Assembly (NCBI GenBank): GCA_018389105.1
Contig: JACATO010000307.1
Coordinates: 1,761,001-1,825,000 of the forward strand
Direction: 5' to 3'
Length of the DNA: 64,000 nt
Origin: Nautilus pompilius
Lineage: Eukaryota > Mollusca > Cephalopoda > Nautilida > Nautilidae
Positions within the stretch are counted from its first letter, which is position 1. Every line of letters begins with the position of its first letter. Below the pieces are notes generated by a model. It was given only the letters and a program-made list of their open reading frames with translations, had not been told where the DNA came from and made no database searches. Positions 40,209-54,340 of the stretch are shown piece after piece. The position numbers were made by a program, and so were the translations under genes.

Positions 40209-41502
40209 TTTTTGTTGCATGGGTGATGTAAGCATGAGAATCTTGTCAGTGAGTGTGAACATGGACATGGAAACTAATGGGATATTCTTTTCTTGATGTC
40301 CTCTTGATGATAGCCTTATAGGCTGCTTTGCCACAACATTCACATACATTAATTACTGGTAATATTGACCACAAATCTATGGGAAATGACAAGGTCTTTG
40401 GCAGTCAGCCCATAATACAATCTTGGTTAAACTGAGAAATATTACAAATCTGCTTGTTTTCAGCATAGTGATAGTGTTCACTGATTAACTGCTCATTATA
40501 TACAAAATCATACCTGAAATGTAAATTTAAGTTATACATGCATTGAAGAAGTTGCCAAATTGATATGGCAAGCAAATTTATAAAACAGTCATGCATGTTT
40601 TTTTTTTTTTTACGATATTTGATAAGTTTTTATTTTTCCCAACAATCATTTAGGAATCCTTGACTCTGGGTTATATTTTTAAAATGTATAGCTCTCTTAT
40701 GTACATTTCTTTTCATCATTCCCACTGATGCTAAAGAAACCACATCCATTTACTGTGTGGTTTTCTACATTTTTTCTTTTAAATTGTGTAATGTCTAGCC
40801 AGCTAGTGTTGCATAGTTTAATTGTCACTCTTCTAATCTGTACTACAGATCAGAAGAATTCTCACAGGTTTCTGTTAGATTGACTGAAGTTGGAATGCAT
40901 TATGTGCCTTAGTGACCTCAGAACTTCTTTACTTTCATGGTTGACAGTGCAGCTTTTCCCAGTTAGCATCTCGGAGACTACAACTGCAAGCATGCAAAAT
41001 TTAGTCTGTCTTTTGCTTACACAACAGATAGAAGAGCAAACATTGTGCAGATCTCTGGTGAGGAAAGATTCCCACTGAAATACTTATAATCGGTGGAGAA
41101 GAACATAAGCAGGGAAAACATAGTATTTGTTAAATCCTTCAGTTAAAATTTAGAAATTAATATTTCATTATCACTATGGTGACATGTAAAAGTGATCTAG
41201 CTATAAATCAACAGTAAAATCTAAGTTTTACAGAACATTCTGCTGTTGTGAGATATGTTGCATAAAGAAAAATGTAATTGAAAAAAATTGTACTGACTAA
41301 CTATTCATATTTTCTGCCATATTTTTTATGAATTATTATGAAAAATGGGTGTAATGTTGAAATAACAATTGAAAAAGATAAAGGACTAAACCATGTAGCA
41401 AGACACATTATATATATGTGTGTACACATGATTCCGTGTTTATCTACTTGACTTCTAGCAAAAAAAAAAACAATCTGAACTATTGACTTTTGCTCCATCA
41501 GC

Positions 41503-41524
41503 AGGAACACACACACACACACAC
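41503..41524. repeat. (AC)11 microsatellite
   Basis: A short uninterrupted AC/CA run in the last intron. Confidence 0.9.
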
Positions 41525-44500
41525 AATTTGTTTTTTTAATATTGTAAACCATCAAAATTAATTTTTAAGTTACTTTGTTTTTATTTCATATTTAAAACAG
41601 ATTTTTCACAATGAATTTGCCTATTCTCAGGTTGGATTTTACAATCTTCCCACATTTCACTTTCAAACTAAAGAAAACCTTTCATTATTTTCAGTTATTG
41701 GTATCACAGTAAATCTATAACATGCTTAATTTGGCTTTTAAAAAGTTTTAGTTTGAAATGCATTCAGCAGCCACAGTTAAAAAATACAGCATCAAAAAAT
41801 GTTAATATCATTTTATTTTTTACGTAACATTTGTATAAAATGTAGATTGAATGGTTTTCTCTTAATATGTTATAAGGACTATGTGATATTTATAAATATT
41901 AGCATAGATCACAGAAAAATTCAAAAACAAAACACTAATTTTTAAAAAAAATTATCTGTATCTTTGCTCCTTATTTTAACAGTCTACTTTGTCCTGTGTA
42001 TAGTGTGCAGGGTTAATTTACTTAGCTCTGACTTCTACCTAACAGACGGCTGCCTTAAGGTGTTAATATACCAGTAGTTTGCTACTTGTGTAATTGCATT
42101 TTTCCATAGGTTCTAAATGATTTTATAGCCATTTTAAAAAAAATTTAATTAATTTACAAAAACAATTTGTTTATATATTATAGGTTTGTATAACTGATTC
42201 AATTATATTATTTCTCTCTAGAATTATTTTCATATCTTTGTACCTTACCAAAGCAATTGTCTTACAACTTTTCAAACTCAGATTTCTGATCAAAAAGTAT
42301 GTAATTATCCCTTAAAATTAAACAGAAGGAAAAATAATAACACAAAGAAACATGAAAAGAAATGTTTTGAAATTTATCATCTGACTTGAAAAATGTACAT
42401 CTTCTGAGCCAAGAATAAGATCACTAAATAAAAAAATTATATTTTGGCTCTAAATTTAAAGCTTTCATACTATGTAAAAGTTATTGTATTTTTATCAGAA
42501 CACTTAAGGTATATTTACAGAATATGGAAGACTCATTTTTAGACTTTAAAAGCAAGCAAGCAGAGTGGTTAGGTTATCACTACCACCCTCATGAAATTAA
42601 TGTATACATGACAACTATATGCTAATTACTTTCTCGAACTGTCCTCAACAATAAATCCAAAAAAATTTTGTAAACTTCTCTTTGTACTTATGCACTGACT
42701 TTTTTTTTTTTCGTGTTTGTGTGGGAAAGATTCTAATAATTTTATTTTTTATTTCAGTATTCCATTTATTTTCTTTTTTTTATTTTTATATATATTGTAT
42801 TTTTACTTTGTTCTATATAAGACAGACAATTTGGACCATTTAAAATTTTTTAATAACATCGTACAGTTGCTGGGCTGGTGTGGGGATGATTCTTTTAAAT
42901 GAAAAAAAAAATACTGATGAGATACTTTTATGCAGAAGTATATTTTAAGGTTATTTTATGGCTTTACAATAAAATAGAATCATGTAAAAAGCAGCTAAAC
43001 TATGTATATATTACAATATAACTTCATTGCATACATGTGTTGACATTAAATGGGTCTCACACAGACCACTTGCTGGTGTTATTTGTTTGTTTGTTTTTTT
43101 GTAATTAAATGCTCCTTCCAGGTTTTCATATAGAACTTATCACTTTATAATTATAAATTTGGATTAACAAACAATAATAAACAGAAGTTTTAAAAATTAT
43201 TATGAATAAATTAATTTTTTATTTCTAAGCATTTTTCTTTTTTAAAAATGTTAAATCTGAGTACTACAGAGTTTTACCTTTTTGGTATTTTTAGATCAGA
43301 ACTTGTAATTAGTGAGATTTTCACCTAATACTGCTGTTTGTTAGCATATACATTGATTAGTTAATAATATATTTATCTCATGTTCTAATGATAGCAATGA
43401 GTTTATTTGCTTGATATTGATTTTTTATTTTAATTTGAAAGGTTTTTGATGATCCATATATTTTTGTAATATTGCTGTAACTATTAACCTTTTTCTGTTA
43501 TTAAGTTAACAGGCATAGTCTTACTTACCTTAATTTCATTCATTTAATTGCTTGTTGTTCTTTGTAGATTGAGGGGGGGGGGCTATTTCTAGATAAAGAT
43601 ATGCAACTATTTCACTAACAGAATCTATAACAGCTTTGGGCATCTTTGTTCCTGAGAAAACCAGAAAAAATTACACACACACCACTGTCTGATCTCTCAC
43701 TCAGTTTAAACCAGCACTTTATCGAGGCCAGAGTCCAGTCGGACTGTTGACAGTAGTGTTTAGGAAAAGAAATCAATAAATTAAAAATCTTATTAATACC
43801 TTTTGGTTGGATAAGCAATATATTGAGATCATGCTTAAATAAACTGATGATACAAACTGCATGTACCTAGCTTATCATTATTTTTCTGCTTATTAGTTTT
43901 TGATGATTCTAAAATTTAAAATATTGGATGTAATTTCCATCATTTGATTTGCAGCAGCCTTACTGCCATTAACACTTAATGATAATTTTACTACTTTTGC
44001 TGTGATCAGAAGTGAATGAAAGAAACATTGTTGTAAATAGTCAAATTTTGTAAGTTCTACAACAACCAAAAAAACTGGCTTACTAATGCAGAATTAAGTA
44101 GCTACTTTACACTGTCCAAAAAATAAGTATCTCAAAAATTATACCAACTGATAATAAAATTATCCAATTCATTCAGCAGCAGGATTTTGAATATTAAAAA
44201 AAAAATGTACTGGAACTGCCGAACCTGAAACAGTATTTAAAAGCAATATGGTAACGTGGAGAGCAGGCTTTTTGTTTCTCAGAATTGTTTACAAAGCCAT
44301 TTATATAACCTTAGTATGCAGTCTTATCAGCATAGTAGGTAGCTCAGAAAGTTTCTTTCTCACATTTTATTGACAATAAAAGAGATTCCAAATGGTCCAA
44401 ATTGTCATTGAATGTAATTTTTTTTTCCAGAAATTTTATTTTCAAGAAATAACACAAAATAAGAAAGTGGTATGAACAGAGTTTTACACAGTATTAACTA

Positions 44501-45109
44501 CTATTTTTTCTTCTTTTTTTCCTTTCTTTAATATAAAAATGTAAGACTAAATTTAAATATTTGCACCATCCATTTTCCAAAGTTCTATATGCTAAATGTA
44601 GTAAACCAGATACACTCACTCAAGGCTTAGCTAACAGTAGTACTACTAAAGTGTCATCTGTATATACCATGTTCAAACTACTTTACATTGTACATGTGTG
44701 TGTGTATTACAATTTAAAATATATTATGTCTCATTTAATACAACTTTCTTTTCAATGTTCCAGCATTTCATCAAAAAGTTAATATTTTTATTGTTGTTTT
44801 TTTTTCATGACAGTTTTTAGCAGTTTAAAAAGTTACATTCATTTAAAATGTATCACTCAAAATAATTACTCTGTATATACCAGATTACCATGGAGTTAAT
44901 TCCTGCAATTGCTTTAGCTTATAACTCTCAAATAGTGGCACACACACATTAACAGAAGTATGCATACATAGGACGTCAAGGGGTATGCATAACCGGAGTT
45001 TGCAGCTTTTGCCACTGGAGAACTACACTTTTACTGTGAAATATTAAAATAAGTTTCTTCTGAAATCAATGTGTAACTGTAACAGAAAACTGTAAGAAAT
45101 TGAATCACC

Positions 45110-46110
45110 AACAACAATTTATCAAAACAGAATTATAACATTTTTCCGAACTGGTTTAACTTCTTACAAAGTCCATCACCATTCTTGGTAAGAGCTTCCA
45201 GACATTGTAACATGACACAGCTATGCACAACTGACTACTGCAAATGGCAAGAACATGTTGTTAAATGTTAATCAGTAGACATCTGTGGACAATGCAGGTG
45301 GTGTGAGCTCTTGTAACCATGTTGGCCAAACATGTGAAAATTCCCTACTGATGATTCTTTATCAATAGCATTGAATAGCTGGTTCTTCACAGCATTGGTA
45401 ACATTTGGTAATAACATCTTGTATGAACAGTGTGCTAATGAATGCCCCTCTAGGGAGGTAGGTAACACCATCTTAGTTAACGTTGATAATGTGCATTAGT
45501 GATTGTAATTGGTTGTAAATCATGATCTGTAGGTTCCTCAAAAAATAAGGCCTAATTATGACACTTGGCAAATTCAACTTACATAGTCACTTTTAGATCT
45601 TGAAGAGGTTCTTCAGTGAATACATATGGATTGATTTCACTCCAGATAATGCAATTGTGAATGTTCACTTGGACTTGAAGGTGAAAATGCATATCAGTCC
45701 ACAAAATGTTGTCATGCCAATTATCATTCATTTGAACATGTGCTATAAATTCAAAGGAAAAATTCACCTGCTTTTCTGGTTCTGGATTAACAGGAAGTTG
45801 TACTTGGCAGTTTTCACACTATATGGATGACTTGCACCAAACAGTTTGCTGGGTGGGCCAGTAGACCTGGCTTTTGATGGGTGCTGCATTCTCTATATGA
45901 ATTAACTTGTCAGATTTCTGATAATATATGTTAAATTGCTATAACATTACAAGGGAATGGTTAGCATCCTGATCATGGTACATCAACCACAGATTCTATA
46001 TCCTCATATCTATGTATGGAATTAACACCTCCGTCATGATGAAAGGCACACAAAGCCACCCATAAATTACTTTCGTTACTATAGATAAACTTAACAAGTG
46101 CTATGCAATC
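45110..46110 (-). pseudogene. mariner-superfamily relic, third lineage
   Basis: The minus strand near 45,770-45,580 reads FIAHVQMNDNWHDNILWTDM then HFHLQVQVNIHNCIIWSEIN then PYVFTEEPLQDLKVTM. This fits the insect/invertebrate mariner-superfamily block ...ILWSDExHFHLxGxVNxxNCRIWGxENPHxxxEKPLHPxKVTVW. Further along, a VTV/RY-like stretch is followed by LPTSLEGHSLAHCSYKMLLP and AVKNQLFNAIDKE, which resemble the C-terminal LPxSLEELKxRI..A... region. The WPPRSPDLTPxDY block is missing or unreadable, and several frame changes occur. The transposase is clearly unlike the mariner relics at 23.7, 26.6 and 39.7 kb. The limits are approximate. Confidence 0.7.
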
Positions 46111-49100
46111 TTGGGGACCTCTCTAGGAAAAGCGACATATATAACAGCTCTGTAAGCTTTCATACAGAGTGGAAAAATGTCAGAGCTTACATGACAAAGC
46201 ATACACTTTCTTCCATTAGTGTGTGTCACATTTTGGAAGTTATAAGCAGATGACTACATGAACTTTTGGTTATTCTGGTATATAATCCTTTTACAGAATT
46301 AAAATTTTATATTAGTGACATTTTTCTGTTTTTTTTTTTGTTTTTTTTTTAGAATTTTGTCTAGCATTCTTAACTAATGTGTGTCAATGTTCTGACCCAC
46401 CACAGCACACTGGAGTAATAAAATGCACAGTCCATCAAAACCCTGACAAACTGTATTTATATTAATTTATTTATAATCTAGCAACCTAAATTTCTTATTT
46501 AGATCGAAGTTTGTTTAAAACTGCTTGCTAAAGACAGCATTGAATATTTTGACAAATGCTTTTTTTTCCCCTGATGTTACTTATTTATTAGTTATACCCA
46601 AAAGAGTAAGGATTGCAAAATGTTTAATTGAAAATAAAACAATATTTTTTTATGAATTAATAGCATTTTATAGCTGATTTGATGTTATGTTTGATTGGAA
46701 AATATTTGAAAAACAAGTTTTGAGCAATTCCATGAAGGTAGGTACATCATCATATTCTTATCCAGTAAGGGTCTTTTGTATGTATTTTCTATAAATCACC
46801 TGTATATGCTTTGTTCAGAGGACCAAGCTTAAGATACTCACAAACTGCAATATTTATATTTACAGATTAGCTAAACTAAGTTGTTAGTTTAAAAATAATA
46901 ACTGCTTCAAAAAGAAATGGTTATATTTGTTATTTATTTAATGGCATAACATTAATTTTTTTTTTAAGTAGAAGAATATTTTTAAGTTAATGTATGCTGA
47001 TGCATAAATTGGAAATAATTCTTTTTTATAACTGGTACTGTGACCTGCTTCGTTTGGATATTTGTAATACTTTAATAATGGTGACAAAATGTTACATAAT
47101 AGTTCTATTATTATTTTGGACAATCCTGTAGAATATATTGCACACCTAGAATAACTACAATAATAAAAACAACTTGTAAGGTGTAGCTTAAATGGGATCT
47201 GATTATATCAATATTGCAAAGTACATTTTTTTTTAAATCATGGCATGCAAAGATCTTTCAGTATTTACTGTAGGGGCTACATTTAAAACAAAATTTTTTT
47301 TTTTTGCATAACTGCAAAAATGTTCAGCCACCTCGGTTTTTTGTGTATATGAATCTCAAAAAAGCCTTAGGGCCTGGCCTGGTGCTAAGCTTTGTAAATG
47401 TTGAAGTGTCCCTGACAAATTGGATACTGTGCTATGTATGAACAACATTTCTGATGAGGTCTTGTTAATGGCTGCCTTCACAAGAAAGCATTCTTCCAAA
47501 TAATGGCTATTGGATCATATTCTCTTGAAAATTAATTTTGTAAATTGTGCAATACTATCATCACCATTTCAGGATAAATGGCACAAAATAATAAATTTAA
47601 AATTTCACCTTGCATTTTTTTTTTTTTTTGTAATGTGTCTCCTTAAATAGATTTTTAAAAAGAAAATTATCACAGACAAATGACTTTCTGATTTACTGAA
47701 AGTATTCACTTTACTTGTTATTAGAGAATGCCACTACCAGAGGCAGTGGAACAGGAAGGACCAGGAGCACGTGTCCAGAGATTTTTTTTTACTTTAATGA
47801 TTTCCCCATTAAAAAGATAAACATATTCTTCAGATCCCTACTTTTGATAAAAATCAATAAAACATGAAAAATGCCTCTTGCAATCTGTTGGCCTCCCCAC
47901 CCAAGTTTTAAAGATCTTCCAATACCTCTGGCCAACATCAGCAGGCAGCCACAGAATTATCGGTTTTATTCATGACTTTCCCTACCATCATTACATGAAT
48001 AACATCATCTAATCCCACACCGTGTCATTTTTTTAAAAGCATTTCAACTGGTTACGTTATGTTAAATGTAGCTGTGATTAAGTATCACTATAATGAGAAA
48101 GTATTAATCTTGGTCATTAAAAGGGTAATGAAATGAATTAGAACTTGTAAAACTATCGTTATTTTCATTGTTGGTAGTATATTATTTCATAAAGCTCCAT
48201 ATTACATTGATGCAGATAGTTTATTGAAAGGGATCCTTCAGAGATATTTTCAAAATAATTTAAAATTTTAGCTTGTGGATAGAAAAAAATTAATTTTGTT
48301 ATCTACTGTACAGGTAAAAAATTTTGAAGATTATAATTTTAAAATGGCTAAAATATCAGCATAACATTATTAGTAGATGATGTGTATATAAATGGAATAG
48401 ATTACTAATGACATAATGGAAATGAGTTTAAAAATTAAACTGATAGGCATTTCTTCTCTCTGTAGAGGGAGGTTTGTAATAAATGAACTGAACTAGAAAT
48501 AATAATTTTTCTTTTTCATTTTGCATATGAGAAAAAATAAAATATTACAATCAAGAATAAAACCAACAAAGGCTTTTGTTCTTAGAATACATACAGCTTA
48601 AAATAGTTACATAAAAATCACTTTTGCTAGAACATAACTGGATATCTTTTGATGAAACAAATTATAGGAACTACTGGTACTTCTACTGAAATATGTCATC
48701 ATCAATTTGTGTTTTAATTAAATTTCCATTTTAATTAAACTTTTCAAATTCATTGATAATTTGTTCTTGATGATACCCATGACATTCATTGCTATTTCTT
48801 TTGGAAAGAATTTAGAAGAATAATGTGATTTATCTATCAAAATTTAAAAGAAAATCTGAGCCTACTATTAAATAAAAATGTAATTATCAGATTGAAATAA
48901 TGTACAAATAATAATAGTCATATTACACATTTGGTGCTTGATATAGGCCTCATTTGTTATGATAGCTTTAACCTATTATGTTAACAGATTCTTTGGGAAC
49001 AATCCATCACAAATTAGTTTACTATAGTAAAAATATGTGGATATTTGATTGCAGCATCAGCTATGTTGGGTTCAGATAACTAGTTTAATCCCACTTCAAA

Positions 49101-49985
49101 TGTTTAATAAAATACAGTATGCTTTTTTCAATTGACATTCATTTGAGTCTAAGGTATTAACTTATTGTGGATCTGAATAAACCAAGTATTTATGAAATCA
49201 AAATGTTTGCAAATGAATTGTTGTTGTTTAGACAGCATCCAAAATAGCAATCTCTATGAACATTCACTAGCTGGATAATGGCTAAACTTCCCTCCAGGTT
49301 ATCACTCTCTTGTATAATGGCTAAACAATTTAGGGAAATGGATCATTACTCAAAATTTGTGGTTGAATGAATAAAGGAACAAGAACCTGCCAATATGTTG
49401 CTTAACCTTTATTATTATTTTTTTAGTTTAAAAAATATATTACTTTTGATACATCATATACTGCACTTGTACAACACCGGTGATGCCAACAGCACCTGTT
49501 TTTGGAGAGGGAAAAGATAAACGAGAACTTGAAACTAAACCAAATGTTTTTCTGACTAGAATCTCAAATCCCTAAAAGTGCTGTACTAATCCAAAATTAA
49601 CTCTCTTTTTTTAAATTTTGGAGTCATATATACAGCCAGAAACTAGCCTTTAGTGCTAGGTTATATATCATATGTATGTATCTGTTGTGTAAGACCATGG
49701 GCTAATCATACTATAATCCCTCTGAGAAAATTAAATCTTACAGGAAATTTTTATTTTTTTTCTTATGTGGGCTCAAAAAATAATGTACTTTTTTTTTTCT
49801 TTTTCATGCAGTTAAAATTTTGTGGGTTTCTACTCTGAATTAATTTGTGGAAATAATTTTTGTACTAGTTTTGGTATTACTGTTGCTATTCGTGTTATAG
49901 ACCATGTTAATTACTATGCTAATTATACTGTCCAAACAAAACCAATAAAAATTAATATCTTCCATGAACTTCAGTGGCTTTACAG

Positions 49986-52235
49986 TACAGTAAAACTTTG
50001 CTGTTTCATGAGTTTGTCAATCACTGGTCCAAAGCTCTGCCCTTTTGCAGTTAGTTTGCACAAAAAAGTAGTTCAAGTGAGAGTTTCATGGAGTAGGAAT
50101 ACCAAGCAAGTCAGTGTGAAGGTAGCCATTTCCTGTGTTCTGTACCGTGATCTATAGCTATTCATTTTCACACTTTTTGTGCACTTTTTTTTTGCCCTTA
50201 GCTATGGTCAGTAAAAGAAAAGGCAATGGTGTCACCCCTAGTGAAAAGAGGCAAAGAAAGTTAATGTTTCTACATAAGAAAGTTGAATTGCTGGATAAGT
50301 TAGTGAAGGGCGAAAGCATGGCTTCTGTTGGCCGCCTATATGGCATGAATGAATCAACCATATGTTACATTAAGAAAAGTGAAGAGAAAATGGCAAGTGT
50401 TGCCGTTAATGCTCCTAAAAGTGATAAAGTGTCAGTTGTAAGTAGCCATGATCCAATCCTGGAAAAGATGGAGAAAGCACTGAACATTTGGATTGAGGAT
50501 CTGTCTAGGAAAAGTGTTCTTCTTAGTGGACCAGTAATTCAGACAAAGGTCATAAGACTTTATGACACTTAGTGGAGACTGGTGAGGCAAAGAGGGCTTT
50601 CTTGGATAGCAAAAGCTGATTTGTTAATTTTAAGAAGTGAATAAATATTCACAATGTGAAACTTACAGGAGAATCAGCATCTGCTGATCACAAGGCTGCA
50701 AATGAATTCCCAAGCTACCTCAAGAAAATCATCGAGGAAAAGGGTTATGATCCAGAGCATGTCTTTAATTGCGACAAAACCAGCTTGTTTTTGGAAGGAA
50801 ATGCTAACTCATGCATTTATCTCTAATTATCTCTGAGGAGGAGAGATCAGCACTGGGTAATAAAGCAGCAAAAGATAGGCTTATGCCACTGATGTGTTCT
50901 AATGTTTCAGGTAACTATATGGTGGAGTCTATGCTTATTTATCATTCCCTTAACCCTCAGGCTTTAAAAGGAAAAAAAACAAAAGTCACCTGTTTGTGGA
51001 CTAGAAGGCAAATAAAAAGGCTTGGGTGATGAGTCAAATTTTTATGGACTGGTTCAACAACTGCTTTGTTCAAGAAGTTCAGCACTACCTCCATTCAAAG
51101 AATTTGGCTTCAAAGTGCTTCTTACTCTTGATAATGCCCCAGGCCATCTTGAAGATCTCGATCTTGTCCATCCAAACATTGAAGTTGTGTATTTTGCAAA
51201 AAATACAACCTCTTCGTTGCAGCCACTTGATCAGGATATCATTGCTACCTTCAAGAGTTATGATACTTGTAACACTTCCATCACATATTGGAAGCCACCG
51301 AGAAAGAAGCTTTCACGAGTGTACCAGGTGTTGGAAAAATTATATCATTGCTGATTGCATAGTGAACATTGTGGAATTACTGCAGGAACTAAAGGTTTCC
51401 ACTCTTAATGCATGCTGGAAAAAAACATTGTCCTGAGGTGGTTAATGACTTATGACTTTAAAGGCTTCTCCAACATTCATGCAGAGGTGAAAGAAATTCT
51501 GAATTAAACACAATAAGTGGGAGGGAAAGGGTTTAATGATATGGAGGAGGCCAACATCAACAAAGTTTTAGTTTCACACTCAGCCAAGTACACCAAGGAA
51601 GATCTTGAAGAACTGGTAGCTTTGGATGAGGGTTCATCAGTCAATGTTGTGAAGAAGCATCAGCTCATAGCCAAATTGGTAATGGCAGATGATCTCATAA
51701 ATCATTTCTTTGAAGTAGACAACTTTATGGAAAAGTGTTTGAAGTTTAAAAGAGAAATTGAAAGTGTTATATCTCCTTATAGGTTGGTTTATAGTGAACT
51801 TCCAGAGAAAGTTAAGCAACCAAAAACTACAGTTTTCTTTACTAAGCCTGTTTCTGTGTCTCATGGCAACCCTTATGACCCTAATCCAGGGCTGTCAACA
51901 CAATAACCTCATTCCTTGTCATCATCATCACCCTCATCAGTCAAGCTCCTCATCATTGGTAAGTACCACTATAAATAAAATTTTACATCTTATTTTGTTA
52001 TTTAAAATATTTGTTACTTTATGTATGCTTTATTCTATATCAGGAACAAATACAGTATTTTTTTGTTAAAAAAGACAGTTATAAATAAGTTATTTATCGG
52101 TGGTGATTGGATAAATATTAAGTTGAATCCTTAACCCAATTTTTCTCATTAAACCTTAAGTTTGCACATCATGAATTTGCACTTCACAGCCTTTTCCAAG
52201 AATGTAACCCACACAAACAGCAAGGTTTTACTGTA
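49986..52235 (+). mobile_element. Full-length Tigger/pogo element with TIRs and TA duplications
   Basis: The element is 49988-52233 (2,246 bp). The left terminus is CAGTAAAACTTTGCTGTTT; the reverse complement of the right terminus is CAGTAAAACCTTGCTGTTT, a single mismatch in 19. TA target-site duplications flank it (49986-49987 and 52234-52235). The interior holds a broken Tigger transposase in the same direction. Size, TIR sequence and TA target fit the Tigger branch of the pogo group (Tc1/mariner superfamily). Confidence 0.92.
50204..51906 (+). pseudogene. Tigger (pogo) transposase, DDE_1 / CENP-B-like, broken
   Basis: It starts MVSKRKGNGVTPSEKRQRK at 50204. Next comes a pipsqueak-type HTH (VELLDKLVKGESMASVGRLY, GMNESTICYIKKSE), followed by a CENP-B-like region (MEKALNIWIEDLSRKSVLLS). 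The catalytic domain has FNCDKTSLF near 50,770 (first D), LLTLDNAPGHLEDLDL near 51,130 (second D) and TTSSLQPLDQDIIATFK near 51,215 (third D), giving the DDD triad of Tigger. A tail, MEEANINKVLVSHSAKY..., continues to 51906. Breaks include stops near 50,570 and 50,640, frame changes near 50,800-51,040 and a shift near 51,270, so it is a dead copy. The protein order equals that of Tigger-derived (TIGD) proteins. Confidence 0.9.
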
Positions 52236-53200
52236 GTCTCATTACTGCAGGTCCAAACATTCTCATATTTTAATGTTTTCATTCTGACTAGTTTGAGAAC
52301 CTCATTTACTCTGGAACCAAATAGTTCTCAACTTAGCTTTTGTAATACCAAGTCTCATAATATTACTAGATTTAGATCAGTGTGCACTGTTAGAGTTCAT
52401 ATTGTAAATTATTTTTTTAGTTTGTTATATTGCAAGAAAATTAAATACAAGGTACAAATCTATCTCTGTAGGTCATGATATAAGCTTAACTGTTGAGTCC
52501 AGGAAGTTTCAAGGCTAAACAAATTTTGAGAGCATATTTTATATCAGATGCATATTACCATTTAGTTTTCTGAATTTTAAATGTATTTAATTGAAACTTT
52601 GCATAAATTATGCTGATTTTGCTAGACTGTTAAAACTAACTTATTTCTCTTACACAAGTAACCATTCGAGTGGCATCTTCCAGTGTTTTGTTTTGCATGA
52701 TGTGCATATATATACACAGATTAGCTATGAGAAAATAACTTCATTTAAGACTTAATCATTGGGGCTGAATGAACTATTATGCAAAAAAAAAAGGAATCTT
52801 AATGGAAATCAGACATGACTAATCATTTTATGGCTACTAACCTGATGCCAAGTTGTGGCTACCACAGAACAAGCTGTACACGTTTTACAAAGGCATTATT
52901 TGGGGAGGAAAGCAGATGGTTTATATGCCATGCTATATTGATAAAGATCATTGTGACAAACAACTTGTAAAAAATATTATTCGAGTTCCTTCCCCTCCTC
53001 TCACTAATTTGTTTAGCTTGTGGTGAGCGGAAGATCAGCAGAAAGTGTGCAGGCCTAATAGATTAGATGGATGTTTGGAAACTGAGGGATACTCCTCTTA
53101 GAACTTCAAAGCAAATTATAGTTAGGGGATGTTGTTGTTATTGTGATTATACTATAGAAGGTTTCAAAAACAAAGAAACTTATCATAAAATTTTTGTTGC

Positions 53201-54340
53201 TTGACATATTTTGTCGAGATGTTAAAGAAGTTAAAGAAAACAGTTGCAAAAGTACACAACTCCTATCTGTTGAAGTTGCAATTTATTAAGAAATACATGT
53301 ATGTAAAGTTTGCTGGAGGCAAAGTCGATGGTGGAATTGTAGTAGTATTTTGCAGTAAATCTTCTGTTATTGTCTTTATTCCTGATTCTGATACAACAAC
53401 AGACTCAGAATCTGATGATAGTGGATTTTCTCAGCCATATAACCTGTGATAATGATGTTTTGCCTATGTAAATTATGCAAAACATATTCATGGGTCAGCT
53501 GTACAAAAAATACAGGTTCACAGTTTTTGAAATCAAGAGGAATACCACAATTGGGAGACTACAGGTTGGGGGTGACCTGTTCTGAAGTTTCTGCTATCTT
53601 TGATAGATGTCTACATATTAACCATAAGCAGACTATAGGACTGATTTCACCAAACCAAAATCACTGGCTCAAGACTACTAAATATGCCTTGGCACTTGTG
53701 AAAATGGCTCACTACTAATACCTCTACAGGTGAGTATCCCTGGATGATGCTAATAGCTAAATATACCATCAGTAACTGCTTATGGTACACTTTTATCTCA
53801 CCACAATGACCTGTGCACAGCAACAGTCTAACCCAGGCTCATAAGAAAACTAGGCTGAATGGTGATGAATCCCATTATCTGCTACATGGGGTTGGTGATT
53901 GACAAATTTATGTCTGCAGAAGTTTTATACTCTTAACTGTGTATGCTGAGTTGACTCATTTGGTAGAAAATACAACCACTGCACTGATCTTGTACACAGA
54001 GACACACACACACACACATCTTACAATGCCAAGCTATCTCAGCAAAATAATACTAGGTCTCATATTGCCATTCTGAGATTTTATACATACTGCCAACATC
54101 ACTGTGCTACCCTGATCATTTTGTTCCCCAGACAAAGTAACTTTAAGGGAAGCTTGATTATTATGTACACTGTTGTCAGCCAAAATTTCAAGTATATTAG
54201 TAACTACTTTGGGTTCTACAGGAACTGGAAGATCATTGCACAACAGTTTTCTTTGACAAGTCTGTTTTCAGATTGCTGTGGTATTGATGTCAACTATGGT
54301 TTCTTTTGGCTATCAACTCATGACATGTTATAATATCTGC
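53201..54340 (+). pseudogene. Possible piggyBac-like transposase relic (weak)
   Basis: An acidic/Ser stretch, PDSDTTTDSESDDSGFSQPY (ends 53,449), is followed by a frame reading RLGVTCSEVSAIFDRCLHIN and then, near 54,210, a stretch where GTGRSLHNSFL in one frame and QQFSLTSLFSDCCGID in another together fit the piggyBac GxGRxxxxDNFFTSxxLF motif. The order (acidic N-terminus, middle block, DNFFTS block) fits piggyBac, but each match alone is poor. No TTAA-flanked ends were found. A host exon is unlikely, because nothing here is in PCBP phase with good splice sites. Confidence 0.33.
54001..54018. repeat. Short (CA)n run
   Basis: ACACACACACACACACAC-type run within the candidate piggyBac region. 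Confidence 0.85.

Noticed and set aside
40680-41080. Moderately complex stretch with a 62-codon frame
   Set aside because: No motif recognised and no repeat partner in the window; treated as intron.
49822-50157. 111-codon open frame at the left edge of the Tigger element
   Set aside because: It crosses the transposon boundary at 49988 and so cannot be one gene.
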